From NCBI GenBank assembly GCA_037957365.1, contig JARHVA010000081.1, positions 6,625,501 to 6,689,500 of the forward strand: a DNA stretch of 64,000 nucleotides, in the 5' to 3' direction. Of this stretch, positions 23,221 to 34,709 are shown one piece after another. The notes beneath the pieces were generated by a model. It was not told the DNA's origin. It did no database searches and saw only the letters and a list, made by a program, of their open reading frames with translations. This DNA comes from Torreya grandis. Taxonomy: Eukaryota; Streptophyta; Pinopsida; Cupressales; Taxaceae. The position numbers and the translations under genes are program-made. Numbering within the stretch: the first letter of the stretch is position 1; each line of letters opens with the position of its first letter.

Positions 23221-24637
23221 GGGGGGGATGAAAAGGGAGAAAGATTACAGGAAAACAAATCTACTCTAAAGAGGTGATGCACCAAAATAAAAATGACCTT
23301 CTCACATTCACACTTAAAATCAGATAAATACATACATACACTTCAGACTTGGCAGAAGGACTGGGCTACAACAAACTTGACAAGGAGGCTTTAATGGAAA
23401 ATATAGAAAATAGAGATTCACCAAGGTCCTATGAAACACACACTGTAAGTAATTTCTTTTGTTTCTGCACTTCCAAATATAGCTCTCCTTATCAGCTACA
23501 AAAATGGCACTTTATAGACAATAGATATGTTGGTGTTGGACCTATGAAAGCATCAAGAAACAATGACTAAACACAAACTAACACTCAAGACATACACAAA
23601 AATATCTATCCAAGATAGAGGTAAAAAATGTCTTTATTGATTCAGGTGAATTTTTTCCAGGGATACACCTTACAAATGTGGAAGATGATTTCTCAAATGA
23701 CAAGTCCTCAATATATAGGAGAAGAAAGGAGGCCTTTTGGCATGCCTTTTACAAGTAACCCATGTGCCTTACGAGCATTAGGAAGAGTAGGCTGCTTAAA
23801 CATAAATGCTGTGTCAGCCCTGGTTTTGACTTTAGGCATTTTTTGGCATGGCCACACTGTTTCCTCACTAACCAAGACTGCTCTTTAAAGGCACCTATGT
23901 AGTTTGTCTGCTCATAAATGTGAAATTAAGAAAATAGGTCACACGGTTGGCCATTCATGTCTTTTGATGGTCAATTCACATGCACTGTGTCATCTGCTAG
24001 AGTAATTTCTTGAATTGACACCTCCCTTCACCATTTAGACTATCTATCTGCTCATATACTTAGCAATTTTTCTTTTCCCTATCTTGTCTCTTCTGGCTCC
24101 TTCAGCCCTCGAGGCTATCTTTTGGCGGGTCACTAAGTTTCTTGGGCTCCTTTCATGGCTGGTGCTTGGGCATTAAAAAAACAATAGCCTTTTTGCTGGA
24201 TTAGATTTGATGTCCTTGGGCACATCATCACTTCAAAACTAATGGCTAGTTTGCCCTATTAAAGTTGATGGCTTTTGGGATGTCACCATCCTTGGCAATT
24301 TCCTTTGGCCTTTCTGCTTTTGATCCTACATGTTGAACTAGAGGCACTGAACCAAGTGATTGAACTAGTTCAATGGTTCAATGCTACGTGCCGATGAACT
24401 TGCTGAAGTGTCAAGGTGTTGAACCAAATGATTGAACCAATCTATTGAACTGATCCTTCATGCGCCAAAGGACTAACCTATTGAGTCTGTAGAAATCCAA
24501 AACCTGTAGAGTTTGTAGAAATTCTACAGAGTCCATAGAAATTGCCAAATTCATGCAAAATCAAAAATGAAAATGGCCTAGCATAGCAGGGGCAGAGGGT
24601 GACCGATTTTTGGCCTGTTGGGTAAAAATGGTCAACA
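22999..24637 (+). mobile_element. E2 LTR-like block X (1639 bp)
   Basis: Begins TGTTGATGCAG and ends GGTCAACA; paralogous to 13883-15507 along its length. A TA microsatellite (23167-23219) occupies the site where E1 has CA. It is followed by the same inward PBS-like motif (24641-24658, TGGTGACTCCTAAGGGAA). Confidence 0.65.
23167..23219. repeat. TA microsatellite
   Basis: About 53 bp of TA at the fixed site of the shared ~215 bp block in E2 block X. Confidence 0.9.
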
Positions 24638-24870
24638 AATTGGTGACTCCTAAGGGAAGCATGTCTGCTATGCTTAAAGACCAATATCCTTGCAGTCCAT
24701 TGGGCATGGAGTCAGATGCAGCTTTGAAGAAAGTTAGTGACAGCCCCAAAAGGTTCGAGAATCAAACATGAAGCTTCTTACCCCACATGCAAAGGGAAAC
24801 ACACAAGGCTACAAACACTACCTGTATAACTGCACTTAGGGAAAGTAGGAAAGAAACTAAAAACAAACTA

Positions 24871-26429
24871 CTATATATAGCTAACCAGGTTTTCTCACCT
24901 CCCTCCTAGATCAAAGGGAAAATTTCTTAAGTCCCCTTCCTAGAAAGAAGACTTATGGTGGCAGGCAAGTAGCTGAATGAAAAAGAGAGTTGGTGACCTG
25001 ATCCTCTTGCCTATCACCTTGCTTGGCTTGTATCTAAGTGGATCAGAATTAAACATGCTTCTGACATATGTATACTCTACTTATCCTTGGAAGCTTGTTG
25101 AATGTTGGTCCCTCATACTGGTGCTCTTCACCAAGAAATCAATGGCTATTGGCTCATCACCATAAGCCTTTTGATTTGCACATTCCCTCTGCAATGTATC
25201 ATGGTCTGAGCCATTTCCTTCTACCTCATTGAAGACCCTGTTAGACTCATCCTCTACTCCCTCTTGGCCTTCTTGAAGAAGGGTGACTGTGGTGATGTCT
25301 GAAATGGAATCACAAGCTGATTGCTCATCCCATAGAACATCACCTCTTTCTTCAAAACTTTCTTCTTCAAGGCTTTCCTCAAGGGATATTAGCCTTTCCT
25401 TCTCCTCCTCAAAGGTCTAAATCTCTAGACCTTCAAAGATATTCTCCTAAAGAACTATAGACTAGATCTTCTACTCCTCACTCACCTCTTGCAGAACAAG
25501 TTCCTCCTTGAGAAGGGGTGAAGTGGGAAAACCGTGTGGAAGAGGAGGTAGTCCTTGAGCTAGAATCGAATGATTCTCCTCCTTCCATTTGGTCAGCACT
25601 TCATCCATATTAGGTGTGGCCTGATAGCTCTCTTGAAGGTGTGTGGATGGGCTGGGTTCAGATAGGTCCATCACACATTGGCTGAGGAATCTCATTTGGG
25701 ACTCTAACTCTATAATTCTCCTGGCTATATTTTCTTGACAGAGCCTTTCTTGAAGATCACCAGCATCATCCTCTTCAAGGCTCTGGGCTGGTTCCTAGCA
25801 TTCCTTCCTCCAACTTGGGATCTAAACATCATGCTAAAAGACTTGGGGAAGTTGAGGAATGCTAGGAAGAGGCTGTTGATGCACTGAAAGAGTCTCTAGA
25901 AGAAGGACGTGTTAGTTCATAGGATTCCCCCAGTGGAAGATTCATAATATAAGGAATTGGGAAGATTGATCTCCATGGGGGATTGCTCTGATGCCCTTTG
26001 ATGTTGGAAAGCTAGGCGCACAGGATTGAGATCAGATGCATCAGATGAGCTGGAGTGGGTGAGTGTTATTTAATAGAAAGGATTTGGTCCAAAAGAGGGG
26101 GCATTATTTAGAATAGGAGGGGGCACACAAGGCTGACTACCTTGAATAAATGGATTTCTCCATTTTGCTACCTCCTCCTCCATGGATTACGGGGCCTGAG
26201 CTTGCCTAAACAAACACTCTTCTTTATACATCAGCTCTTGCTGATAACCATACTGCTCCTCTAGTCTGTTAATCTCTATTCTATGCCTCTTAAATTATAA
26301 TGCCACCTCCCTTATCATTGTAGGGCAACTAAGAGAGCTGCTTGAGGGGATTGCATAAATATCTGGAGCTTGATCATAGTCATATGAAGGAATACAAGGT
26401 CCATGATTCTATGCAAAAGAATTATACAT
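24871..26429 (-). pseudogene. Unrecognised E2 protein, paralogue of the E1 ORF
   Basis: Minus-strand broken ORF starting MYNSFA, then NHGPCIPSYDYDQAPDIYA, EINRLEEQYGYQQELMYKEE, MEEEVAKWRNPFIQGSQPC, MRFLSQCVMDLSEPSPSTHL, LTKWKEENHSILAQGLPPLP, LLKEELVLQEVSEE, and a C-terminus KPSKVIGKRIRSPTLFF. It aligns with the E1 protein throughout. Differences include a stop at codon 7 in place of His and frame breaks near the middle. Some codons are intact here and broken in E1 and vice versa, so both descend from an intact parent. I see no known domain. It could be an aberrant Gag or a captured gene. Confidence 0.5.
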
Positions 26430-26581
26430 ATAAAAGTAATATTTTTGATGGCACCAGGCTGCTTAACCAGTAGATTCAACTCAAAGTCTCCATTGGTGTT
26501 TGATGCAAAGCCTCCAAAGGTTGCTCAGTTGAAGAACACACCAAAAATTCTTCAACTCTTTGGACACAACTTGTCTTAGTT

Positions 26582-26600
26582 GGTCCCACTGGGCATGCCA
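26582..26600 (-). promoter_or_regulatory. PBS-like motif, minus strand, E2
   Basis: Minus strand: TGTCAACAATTTT then TGGCATGCCCAGTGGGACC. Same motif and spacing as at 17454-17472 and as at the 5' LTR ends of element B and Tat-2 (TTTTGGCA after CAACA or AACA). Confidence 0.65.
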
Positions 26601-26605
26601 AAAAT

Positions 26606-26772
26606 TGTTGACATAGTGGATTGCACCCAAGGCAAGGAGGCCGAGCTCTTACCTTCCACACGCAACAATGGAAACTCCCTTCTCAACTATGGGACTGGTG
26701 AAGCTGGAGGGGAGAGTCTCTAGGTAAGGGCTAGCTCCCTTTGATGCATCTGATTAGTTTCAGTAAGTGCTA

Positions 26773-26851
<79 letters not shown>

Positions 26852-27551
26852 GGGGGGGAATTTCTATAGTTTTAGATTTTGGAGAATTTTGACCAGTAAT
26901 ATCATTTGCTCTTGCCTTAATTTTCTTGAATTGTAAAGTTGATATAACTATGCATGTTTCTGTGCCTTTTATGTGGCTGAATGAATTATGAAGGTTGAGC
27001 TCCATGCCTTGGTTGGTGTTATCTGTGTCATTTGTGAAGTAGTCTATACTGTAGATTTTCTATAGCTGTGATTAGAAACATCATTTGCTTTTGTCTCATT
27101 TTCTTGAGTTGGAAGGTTTACATAACTGTACGTGACTTATGCGCCTCTTATGTGATCAAAAAATTCTATTAAGAAGATTGAACACTGCTTTTGTTGACAT
27201 TCTCTGTGTCTTAGGGAAAGAACTCCCTGTTGTGAGCCTCTGTTTCTATTATTTCAATATTTTACATTGATCATGCAGTTTTCTACTCTTAAATGTAATT
27301 GAATCCTATAATAGCCTCACTGTGCTCAGGTTAGGATTAGGATTACACTCAGGTGCATCACCATAGTTAGGTTTCAATTCCAACATTTTGTGTTTTTATT
27401 TAATCTCCTATCCCTTTTCCCCAACACCCAATGCAAAAGAAGAGACCGGCTTCTCTAAAATTTGGAGGTTGTTTCAAGCCACATTGTCCCATAGCTTGAA
27501 ACTTCCCATTGTTGATTGATTAATATCTAGCGCAATTTTAAATCATCAATA
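26606..27551. mobile_element. E2 LTR-like block Y (946 bp)
   Basis: Begins TGTTGACATAG and ends AATCATCAATA. The first ~215 bp carry a CA then TA microsatellite (26774-26849); the remaining ~695 bp match the plus-strand Tat-2 LTR tail. Paralogous to 17478-18394. Confidence 0.7.
26774..26849. repeat. Compound CA/TA microsatellite
   Basis: About 24 bp of CA followed by about 52 bp of TA, at the fixed site of the shared block in E2 block Y. Confidence 0.9.
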
Positions 27552-27556
27552 GTTTA
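27552..27556. repeat. Target-site duplication of E2 (right copy)
   Basis: GTTTA directly follows the E2 terminus CATCAATA and precedes the resumed copia-2 coding sequence. Exact partner TAAAC (inverted) at 18395-18399. Confidence 0.8.
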
Positions 27557-30065
27557 TAAAGGTTATACCCACAAAGAAATATCAAAATTTAGATCTAGTA
27601 CACTTAGATGTATAGGGACCAGCTCATGTATCTTCTATTGGTGGATCTAATTATTATGTTACTTTTATAGATGATGCAACTAGGAAATCTTGGGTTTATT
27701 GCATTAAAAAATAAATCTGACATATTTGACACTTTTAAGAAGTAGAAATCCTTGGTTGAGAATGAAATAGGTCTCAAGTAGAAATGTCTTAGATCAGATA
27801 ATGGAGGTGAGTATTATAGTAATGATTTCTTTGATTATTGTTCTAATAATGGAATCTATAGGCAAAGGATGGTTCTAAGAATTCCATAGTATAATGGGGT
27901 ATCTAAAAGGATGAACAAAACAATAATGGAATGTGCTAGGATCATGAGGTAACATGTAGGGTTGCCTTTACAATTTTGGGTAGAAGTAATTAGCATGATA
28001 TTATATCTAATTAACAAAGGACTTTCTATGCCTTTGAAAGGAGGCATTCTTGAACAAGCTTGGTTTGGTAAGAATGTTGATTATTCTTTTCCTATTCTTT
28101 AGATGTGAGGATTTTTCCCTCATCAAGAAAGAGGATAGGACCAAGCTAGAGGCTAAATAAAAAAAATGCACATTTTTTGGTTATGGTGAGGATGAGTTTA
28201 GTTTCTATTTATAGAGCATTAAAGATAGGAAAATATTTCAGTCTAGAGATGTAGTATTTAATGAAAAATTCATATATAAGGATCAACTGCAGGAACATGA
28301 ATAGGAATAAAAAGAGTACTTAGTAATAGATGACATTACGGATGGCAAAGTATCTAATGGTTTAGTTTATGAACCTTCTACATAAGGACCCCAATCTCCT
28401 ATGGTAAGAATATCTTCAGTGATAAAAAGAGCACCTGAATGTTTTTCTCCTTCTTTGAATTATTTACTACTCACTAACAATGGAGAACTAGAGTGTCATG
28501 AGAAATCAATGTAGGTAGATGCCAAGTTGAAATAGGAAAAATTCATGGATGAGGATCATAGATCTCTCATGGAGAACCAAATGTGGGATTTGGTAAGGCT
28601 ACCCAACGGCAAGAGTACATTACCAAACAAGTAGATATTTAGAATGAAGGAAGAAGATAAAGGGAGAAAAGGTATAAGGTCAGGATGGTGGTCAAGGGGT
28701 TTATACAAAAATTAGGTATTAATTTTGATGATATTTTCTCTCATGTTGTGAAAATTAATTCTATTAGGACTGTTCTTGGTTTATTTGCAGTTGAGGATTT
28801 GCACTTAGAATAGTTAGATGTAAAAACTACTTTTCTTCATGGTGATTTGGATGAAGAGTTGTATATGAAGTGACCATAAGGATATGAGGTCAAAGGGAAG
28901 GAGAACTATGTGTGTATACTAAAGAATATCTTGTATGGCCTAAAACAAGATCCATAGAAATGGTACAAGAAATTTGTTTGTCTTATGTTGGAACAAGAAT
29001 ATCAAAGGTGTCATTTTGACCATTACAAGTACATCAAACATTGTGATGATGGTTCCTTTATTATATTATGTTTGTATGTCGATGACATGTTAGTTGTAGG
29101 AAATAACATACAACATATTCATATTCTCAAGAAATAGTTTAGTGGCTCCTTTTCTATGGAGGATTTAGGTGTTGAAAATCAAATCCTTGGTATGAGTATT
29201 ACTTGTGATAGGAAGGAGAGGAAGTTAGTTTTATCCTAATAAAAGTATGTGAAGAAAGTCTTGGAAAGGTTTAGCATGTTGGATGCTAATTTTGTTTGTA
29301 CTCCTTTGGCAGGCCAATTTAGATTATCAAAGGAGTAGTGTCCTAAGATGGAAGCTAAAAATCTTAGGATGTCTAAGGTACCTTACTCATCAGTAGTTGA
29401 TAGCTTGATGTATGACACAATTTGTACTAGGTTAGATATTTCCTAAGTAGTAGGAATTATAAGCAGGTATATGAGTGATCCAGGGTATGAACATTGGTAG
29501 GCAATGAAATGGATTCTTCAGTATTCGATAGGAACCATGTATTTTGAATTATGTTATGGTGGATTAGATTCCACTTTATGTGGTTATGCAAACTCATATA
29601 TGGTAGGAGATTTTGATAGTAGGAAAAGTATGATAGGTTATATATTTATTGTTGGAGATATAATGGTTAGTTGGATTTCCAGGATACGAAAGGTTATGGC
29701 TTTGTCAACCATAGAGGTAGAGTATGTTATTACCATAGAGGCTAGAAAAGAGATGATTTGGCTATAATAGTTGTTTCAAGAGTTGGGGCATGAGCAAGAA
29801 TTTGGGGGACTACACAGTGATAGTCAGAGTGTTATTCATTTAGAAAAGAACTCCACTTTCCACTCAAGGATGAAACACATTCAATTATGTTATCACTTCA
29901 TCAGGATAACTTTGGAGGAGAACTTGGTAAAGTTAGAAAAGATTCATACTAGCTAGAATCCTATGGATATGATGACGAAGGTGGTCACATTAGACAAGTT
30001 GAGACTATATTCATATTTGGTTGGCTTTAGTGGTCATAGAGCAGTGATAGATTATGTTTAAGAGA
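27557..30065 (+). pseudogene. pol: Copia-2 pol: integrase, reverse transcriptase, RNase H (3' half)
   Basis: Integrase core starts DLVHLDV and GGSNYYVTFIDDATRKSWVY; RSDNGGEY carries the second catalytic Asp, and NGVSKRMNKTIMECAR has Lys where copia integrases have the catalytic Glu (AERMN). Reverse transcriptase (about 28690-29130) has LDVKTTFLHGDLDEELYMK, NILYGLKQ and the active site LCLYVDDMLVVGN. RNase H (about 29390-29960) has SLMYDTICTRLDIS, CGYANSYMVGDFDSRKSMIG (Asn for Asp in YADSD), VSWISR and ALSTIEVEY. It ends with HIQLCYHFIR and the IHTS..NPMDMMTK phrase typical of copia pol ends. Many stops and frameshifts. The missing N-terminal half is at 18400-19790 on the opposite strand. Confidence 0.9.
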
Positions 30066-30089
30066 AATGGTATCCAAGTGGGATATTTT
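30066..30089 (+). promoter_or_regulatory. Copia-2 polypurine tract region
   Basis: ATGGTATCCAAGTGGGATAT precedes TTTTGAGTGTGG. Plant copia elements typically have CCAAGTGGGAGATTGTTG at this place, so this is a decayed tract just before the 3' LTR TG. Confidence 0.65.
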
Positions 30090-30990
30090 TGAGTGTGGAG
30101 CCCTTTGGAGCTATCACAAGACCATAGGGAATTATTTTTGGGGCCTAAAGAGCTCCAATGATGTGGGAAGTGCAATTTTCCCTACTCCACCTTTTGTGGA
30201 ACCTTGCTCCACATGTGAGTGGAATATTCCTAGTATATTTCTAATTTTTAGGTTTCTATGTTTTATGGAGTTGGTTGTTATATGCCTTTTCTCATGTTGA
30301 CTTCCTTGTTTTGAGAGAGATATGTTTTTTTTGGAAAAGGGGATACCTTCCTTATTGCAAGGAGTTGGTTGTGATCACATGGTGTTGGTAAATGTGCCCT
30401 TAAAAGGTGGACACCCTAAGTTTGGCATGTTCCTTCATGGATGGACTTGTGGATGAGCTTGGTGATGTGGAACTGAGTTGTCTTGAGTGGATAATGCTTA
30501 TCTTGGATAAGCATGACACATTTTCTCCTCCTTTCATGGATTTTTCTTCATTAGCTATAGATACAGGATGTGGTGTGGCTTTTAGAGGTTGATATTTTAT
30601 TTGTAGGGTGTGTCTTTGAAGATCAGAGTCAAAGTGTAGGTGTTCATTACAAGGTGTGGTTTACCAGCTTATGAGATACAATGTTGTGCAGATGTAATTA
30701 AAAGTGCATCTATTTATGTAGCATTTTCTATAGGAGATTTTTATATCTTTGTGAGAGTTCATTATAGCCTTGGTATTTAGATTAATATTTTTGTTTGAGA
30801 ACTTTCATTAGTGTATGTAGCCCACATTTGGTGAACCACGTTATATCTATGTTATTATCTTGTTCTCTCATTTATGCTTTCATAATAATGGTGAATTAAG
30901 GAATGTTTTCATGATGCATGCTATTGCATAGTTTTAGAAATGGTTTATGGTAATAATAAATCTAGTTTAAAAGTGTTTTTATTCCTAATA
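30090..30990 (+). mobile_element. Copia-2 3' LTR
   Basis: Starts TGAGTGTGGAGCC and ends TATTCCTAATA, matching the 5' LTR (19840-20851). It lacks the TA microsatellite. Six extra bases (ATCTGC) separate its end from a possible target duplication TATGT (30997-31001), whose partner would be 20852-20856 (ACATA, inverted). Confidence 0.85.
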
Positions 30991-31001
30991 ATCTGCTATG
31001 T

Positions 31002-31637
31002 TTATTAAGATCTGAGACCTTATCATAAGCCTTTATTTGTAATAATTTTTTTGATTACTATTGTTTGAACATGGATTTTTGATAGCAAATGACTCTACCT
31101 AGTTTAGTTCATGACGTAGCTAATATCATTTATCTCCCCATAGTTTCCCAACCTTTATTTGTGGATCAAAATGATTTATCCTTTGAACAAGCCCTCTATG
31201 CAATCATTTATTCACCCTCTCATGAAGCCACTAAAGAATCATTAGTTATTACCCAACATGATGTAGATTTTGCTTCTGATTATTAGGAGGATTATTTCAT
31301 TTACATTGATAGCTTATTTGAGGACTAAATCTTAATCAACATTGTAATCATATCATTTATATATTTGTAATTTCTTATTCTTTTATTTTTCTTAATTACA
31401 TAAATAATGAACTGAAATCCTCTTAAATAAGTGTACCACTTTCTGGAATTGATCTTTGATAAGGCAGTCTACCCATCTCATTTATTAATCTATTTTGTCA
31501 ATTATTTACGTGTGTGCAGGTTAGCCTTCCCAACCAAAAAGGAACTCTCACTATCATTGGATTTAAGTGGTGTGTAACATATTTCAATCCATAGTTATTC
31601 CCTATAAATCCTATTTTATTTTTATTTTTTAGTAACA
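31002..31637 (+). mobile_element. Probable last piece of the T1 3' LTR
   Basis: Lies between the copia-2 right end and the truncated Gm gypsy. If it is T1 LTR, the three pieces total about 1.43 kb, near the 1.39 kb of element B's LTR, and AGTAACA at 31631-31637 would be the LTR end. It holds a 65-codon ORF (31089-31286) with an acidic sequence (FVDQNDLSFEQALYAI, SLVITQHDVDFASDY) that I do not recognise. Inferred from context only. Confidence 0.35.
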
Positions 31638-31639
31638 TT

Positions 31640-32640
31640 TAATTTAAAATAAAATAAAAAAATACTTAAATAGATACGTCAACCCATGTTTCAAAATTTT
31701 CATTCAGATCTAGTATAACAAGTATAGGTGCCAAAGTTAATAAATATTTAAGATTTAGGAAAGCTTGTTCACATTCTGAATTCCACACAAACTTCATACC
31801 CTTGTCCTGTAAAGAATTTATTGGATTAGCCAATTTAGAAACATTTTCAAAAAATCTTCTATAATGACCAACCAGTGCCATAAAATGGTGTACTTCATGT
31901 ACATTTTTAGGAGCAAGCTACTCGAAAATAACTTTAATCTTTTTTGGATCAATAGCAATACCATCCCTTGATATAATATGACCCAGATAATGGATCTTAT
32001 ATTGAAACAAACCACATTTAGACAATTTACCAAAGAGTTTATTCTACCTTAGCCTTTACAATAATAAACTCAAATGTTATTCATGTTTAACTAAATTCTT
32101 AGAATAGATTAGTATATTATCAAGGAATACTAGAATAAAATTTTCTATAAAATCCTTGAATAAACTATTTGTTAAGTTTATAATTGTGGCATGTGTATTA
32201 GTTAAACCAAAAGGCATTACTGTAAACTCGTAGTGTCTATACCTAGTTCTAAAAGTAGTCTTATGGATGTCTTCTTCCTTGATCCTTAGTTTGTGATAAA
32301 TTGATCTCAAGTCTATTTGTGAAAATATAGTTGCATCCTTCATTTGATCAAAAAAATCATCTATCCTTGATAAAGGATAATTATTCTTAATAGTAACCTT
32401 ATTAAGTATACAATAGTCAACACACAATCATAAAGTTTCATCCTTCTTTTTCATAAAGACTACTGGGGCACCTCAAGGTGACACACTTGGCCTAATATTG
32501 CCATTTTCTAGTAGTTCATGCAATTGATATTTTAGCTCCTAAAAAATCTAATACATTCATATGATAACCTACTTTAGATTTTGGGGCCACCCTTAACATT
32601 ACATCAATATAAAAATCAAATTCACATTTAATAGGTAAAC
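31640..32640 (-). pseudogene. pol: Gm Ty3/gypsy reverse transcriptase and start of RNase H
   Basis: Minus-strand RT reads [58 protein letters not shown] and [13 protein letters not shown]. The catalytic box is FLDN in place of FLDD, so one Asp is lost. The thumb/connection follows (31881-31666): MALVGHYRRFFENVSKLANP and FVWNSECEQAFLNLK, then ETWVDVS, the beginning of RNase H (usually VDAS). The sequence stops there, and no integrase is present; T1 may have inserted at this point, leaving the rest outside the window. Frameshifts and stops throughout. Confidence 0.85.
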
Positions 32641-33320
32641 CAAGCAATTTATCATGAATTTTTTTAGAAAAATCTTGTAAAAATAGATATTTTAAAGTGT
32701 TAATTTAGTTATAAGTGTAGTTTCTTGCATCTGAATAACATATAATTTTAAACATTTACTCACTAATTTTTTTAGCTATAAATCTAATAACAACTTACAT
32801 ACTTTTGATTTCAGCAAACCTTGAATTTTTTTTGGTTTTCCCATATCATTAAAATAATATATCACTTTTCTAAATTAGTCCAAATTTGCTTTATATTGTT
32901 GCAACCAATCCATGATTGAAATAATATCAAAAGATCAAAGGGAATGTAAAAATAAATTAACTTAGGTTTAAAAATTGCCTAAGTATAAGATTATGATCTC
33001 AAGACACTTAGTAACTAGTATTCTTTTTTTAAGCCAAAATATTGACATCCTAACCATCCTTCAAAGTCACCAGATTTAAATTACAACATGTTACTAACTT
33101 AGGATCCATAAAACTATCAATTTATCTTGAATCAAACAAAATTGAAACAGAAAAATTATTTATTTTACCTCTAATTTCAATATGAGTTATTTTTAAATAT
33201 GCATTTCTATTATCTATAGTTGATACAATTTGTGATTAGTTGATTATCCTATTTTTAGCTTAGGGAAATCTTTATAGTAGTGGTTATCTCAAAATTCCAA
33301 GTATACTAAAGTCATTTGCA
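32641..33320 (-). pseudogene. Gm protease region
   Basis: Minus strand near 33190-33080 reads VSILFDSR then IDSFMDPKLV, corresponding to the gypsy protease motif with active site D-S/T-G followed by a hydrophobic run and F.xP. The Gly has become Arg. The remainder is heavily frameshifted. Confidence 0.55.
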
Positions 33321-33323
33321 GCA

Positions 33324-34440
33324 TTAATAGAATAATATCTGCTCCAATAACAAGCACATTTTGACTACTTTGGGTCTATTTTTTTTCAAATTAGAAGACT
33401 TAGAAGAATTAAAATTATTAAAAAAATTATTTTTCCCTTGTAGTTTGTTGAAACCACTCATACTTCTGGTAAATTTATGATTTGAGTCAAATTTATTAAC
33501 ATTATTAGGTGAAGAGGACATTTTTTATTCTTAGGTTTCTTCTTGATTTGTTTAAAATATTGTCTCTCCTTTTTCTGAGTCTTCTCTTTCTCTTCTACCC
33601 TATGAGCAGATTCAATAATATTAGTTAGAGTCTTAGGATTTGTCATATTAACATCATGCATTAATATCTCTTTTAAACTTAGCTTAAACTTAGTGACTTT
33701 ATTCTTTTTGTCATAAATGTAGTTAACATGATGTAGCAAATTTAAAAATATATTTTCATACTCAGTCACAGTCATATTCTCTTATTTCAACAACTGAAAA
33801 TCAATGATTTTCTATTTATTAAAATTGGAATTGAGATATCTATTCTTAAACTACCTTTCAAAAGTAGGCTATGTAAGAGTCATTAGCTGGTAACACTTTA
33901 CCAAACATAGATGGTTCCACCAAAGAGATACATCTCCTACTAACTGATAATCAACCACTCTTGCCTTTACATTAGAGGACATGTTATGCAGACAAAAATA
34001 ATTTTGTAGGTGTACTAACCACGTATCAAGTACATCACGTAATTCTTCACCTAAAAAAGTTGGTGGGGAAAAATTCTTCAACTCCTTAATGATATGATTA
34101 GCCACATTAAAAGAGTTATATTGAAGTTCTGGTTCATCAACTTACCTTTCTTCTCTAATTAGAATTTCTTCAGCTAGAACATCTTCTAGATTATTCAACC
34201 TTCATTCTTGGGTGTCTAGTTTACATTGAAGTGAATTCAATGCATTTATAATTCCATTCAAAACTACCTCTTGGCTAACATTAAGATTATTTTCCTCATG
34301 GCTAAGGGCTTCAATATTATTGAGAGGTAGTTCCTCTCTCCCTAAAATATTGGACCTATGACCTTGACCTATTCCTTTATCTAGTTAACATTCTTTGTAT
34401 TGTTTTCTATTATTTTAGATCTTGTCCTCTCCATCATGTG
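33324..34440 (-). pseudogene. gag: Gm Gag
   Basis: The capsid core on the minus strand (34105-33869) reads ELKNFSPPTFLGEELRDVLD, TWLVHLQNYFCLHNMSSNVK and LVGDVSLWWN, the pattern of the Retrotrans_gag family. The next segment (33775-33458) has MTVTEYENIFLNLLHHVNYI and basic stretches (KKERQYFKQIKKKPKNKK). An Asn/Ser/Lys-rich nucleocapsid-like segment follows (33521-33324). No intact CCHC knuckle is visible. Upstream leader DNA is interrupted by Tat-2 at about 34.7 kb and resumes at 46992. Confidence 0.8.
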
Positions 34441-34709
34441 GTGAGACAAACAACAACTCAATAAGAAATTAATAATAAACAATCTTAAAAGTTCCTTAGA
34501 GTGGTAAATCATTCTCTAATACTAATATATTACAACCAAAATTATTTATATAAATTGAAAAAATAACTACAAAACAAATTTTCTGTAGAGTAAAATACTC
34601 TACATTTTGTTTTGAGTTTAAGTTATGTGCTCTAGTTTTGTCCCTGTGCATTTTAGTTTTGGCAGTGAAGGTTTTGACATAGAGCATGGGTGTGGGTTTT
34701 CATTTTGCC

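Larger units (their letters stand above)
22730..27551. mobile_element. E2: non-autonomous mosaic LTR element in copia-2
   Basis: A 4.8 kb element inserted in copia-2 with an exact 5-bp target duplication (GTTTA, 27552-27556; partner TAAAC, 18395-18399). Plus-strand order: inverted Tat-2-type LTR tail (22730-22850), remnant leader plus minus-strand PBS motif (22860-22993), block X (22999-24637), inward PBS-like motif (24641-24658), internal region with the antisense ORF (24871-26429), minus-strand PBS motif (26582-26600) and block Y (26606-27551). The two ends are inverted copies of about 120 bp. It is E1 with an extra 270 bp at its left end. Confidence 0.7.

Noticed and set aside
30407..30592. 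A 61-codon ORF in the copia-2 3' LTR matching 20265-20534
   Set aside because: Both are LTR positions of the same element; similarity follows from LTR identity.
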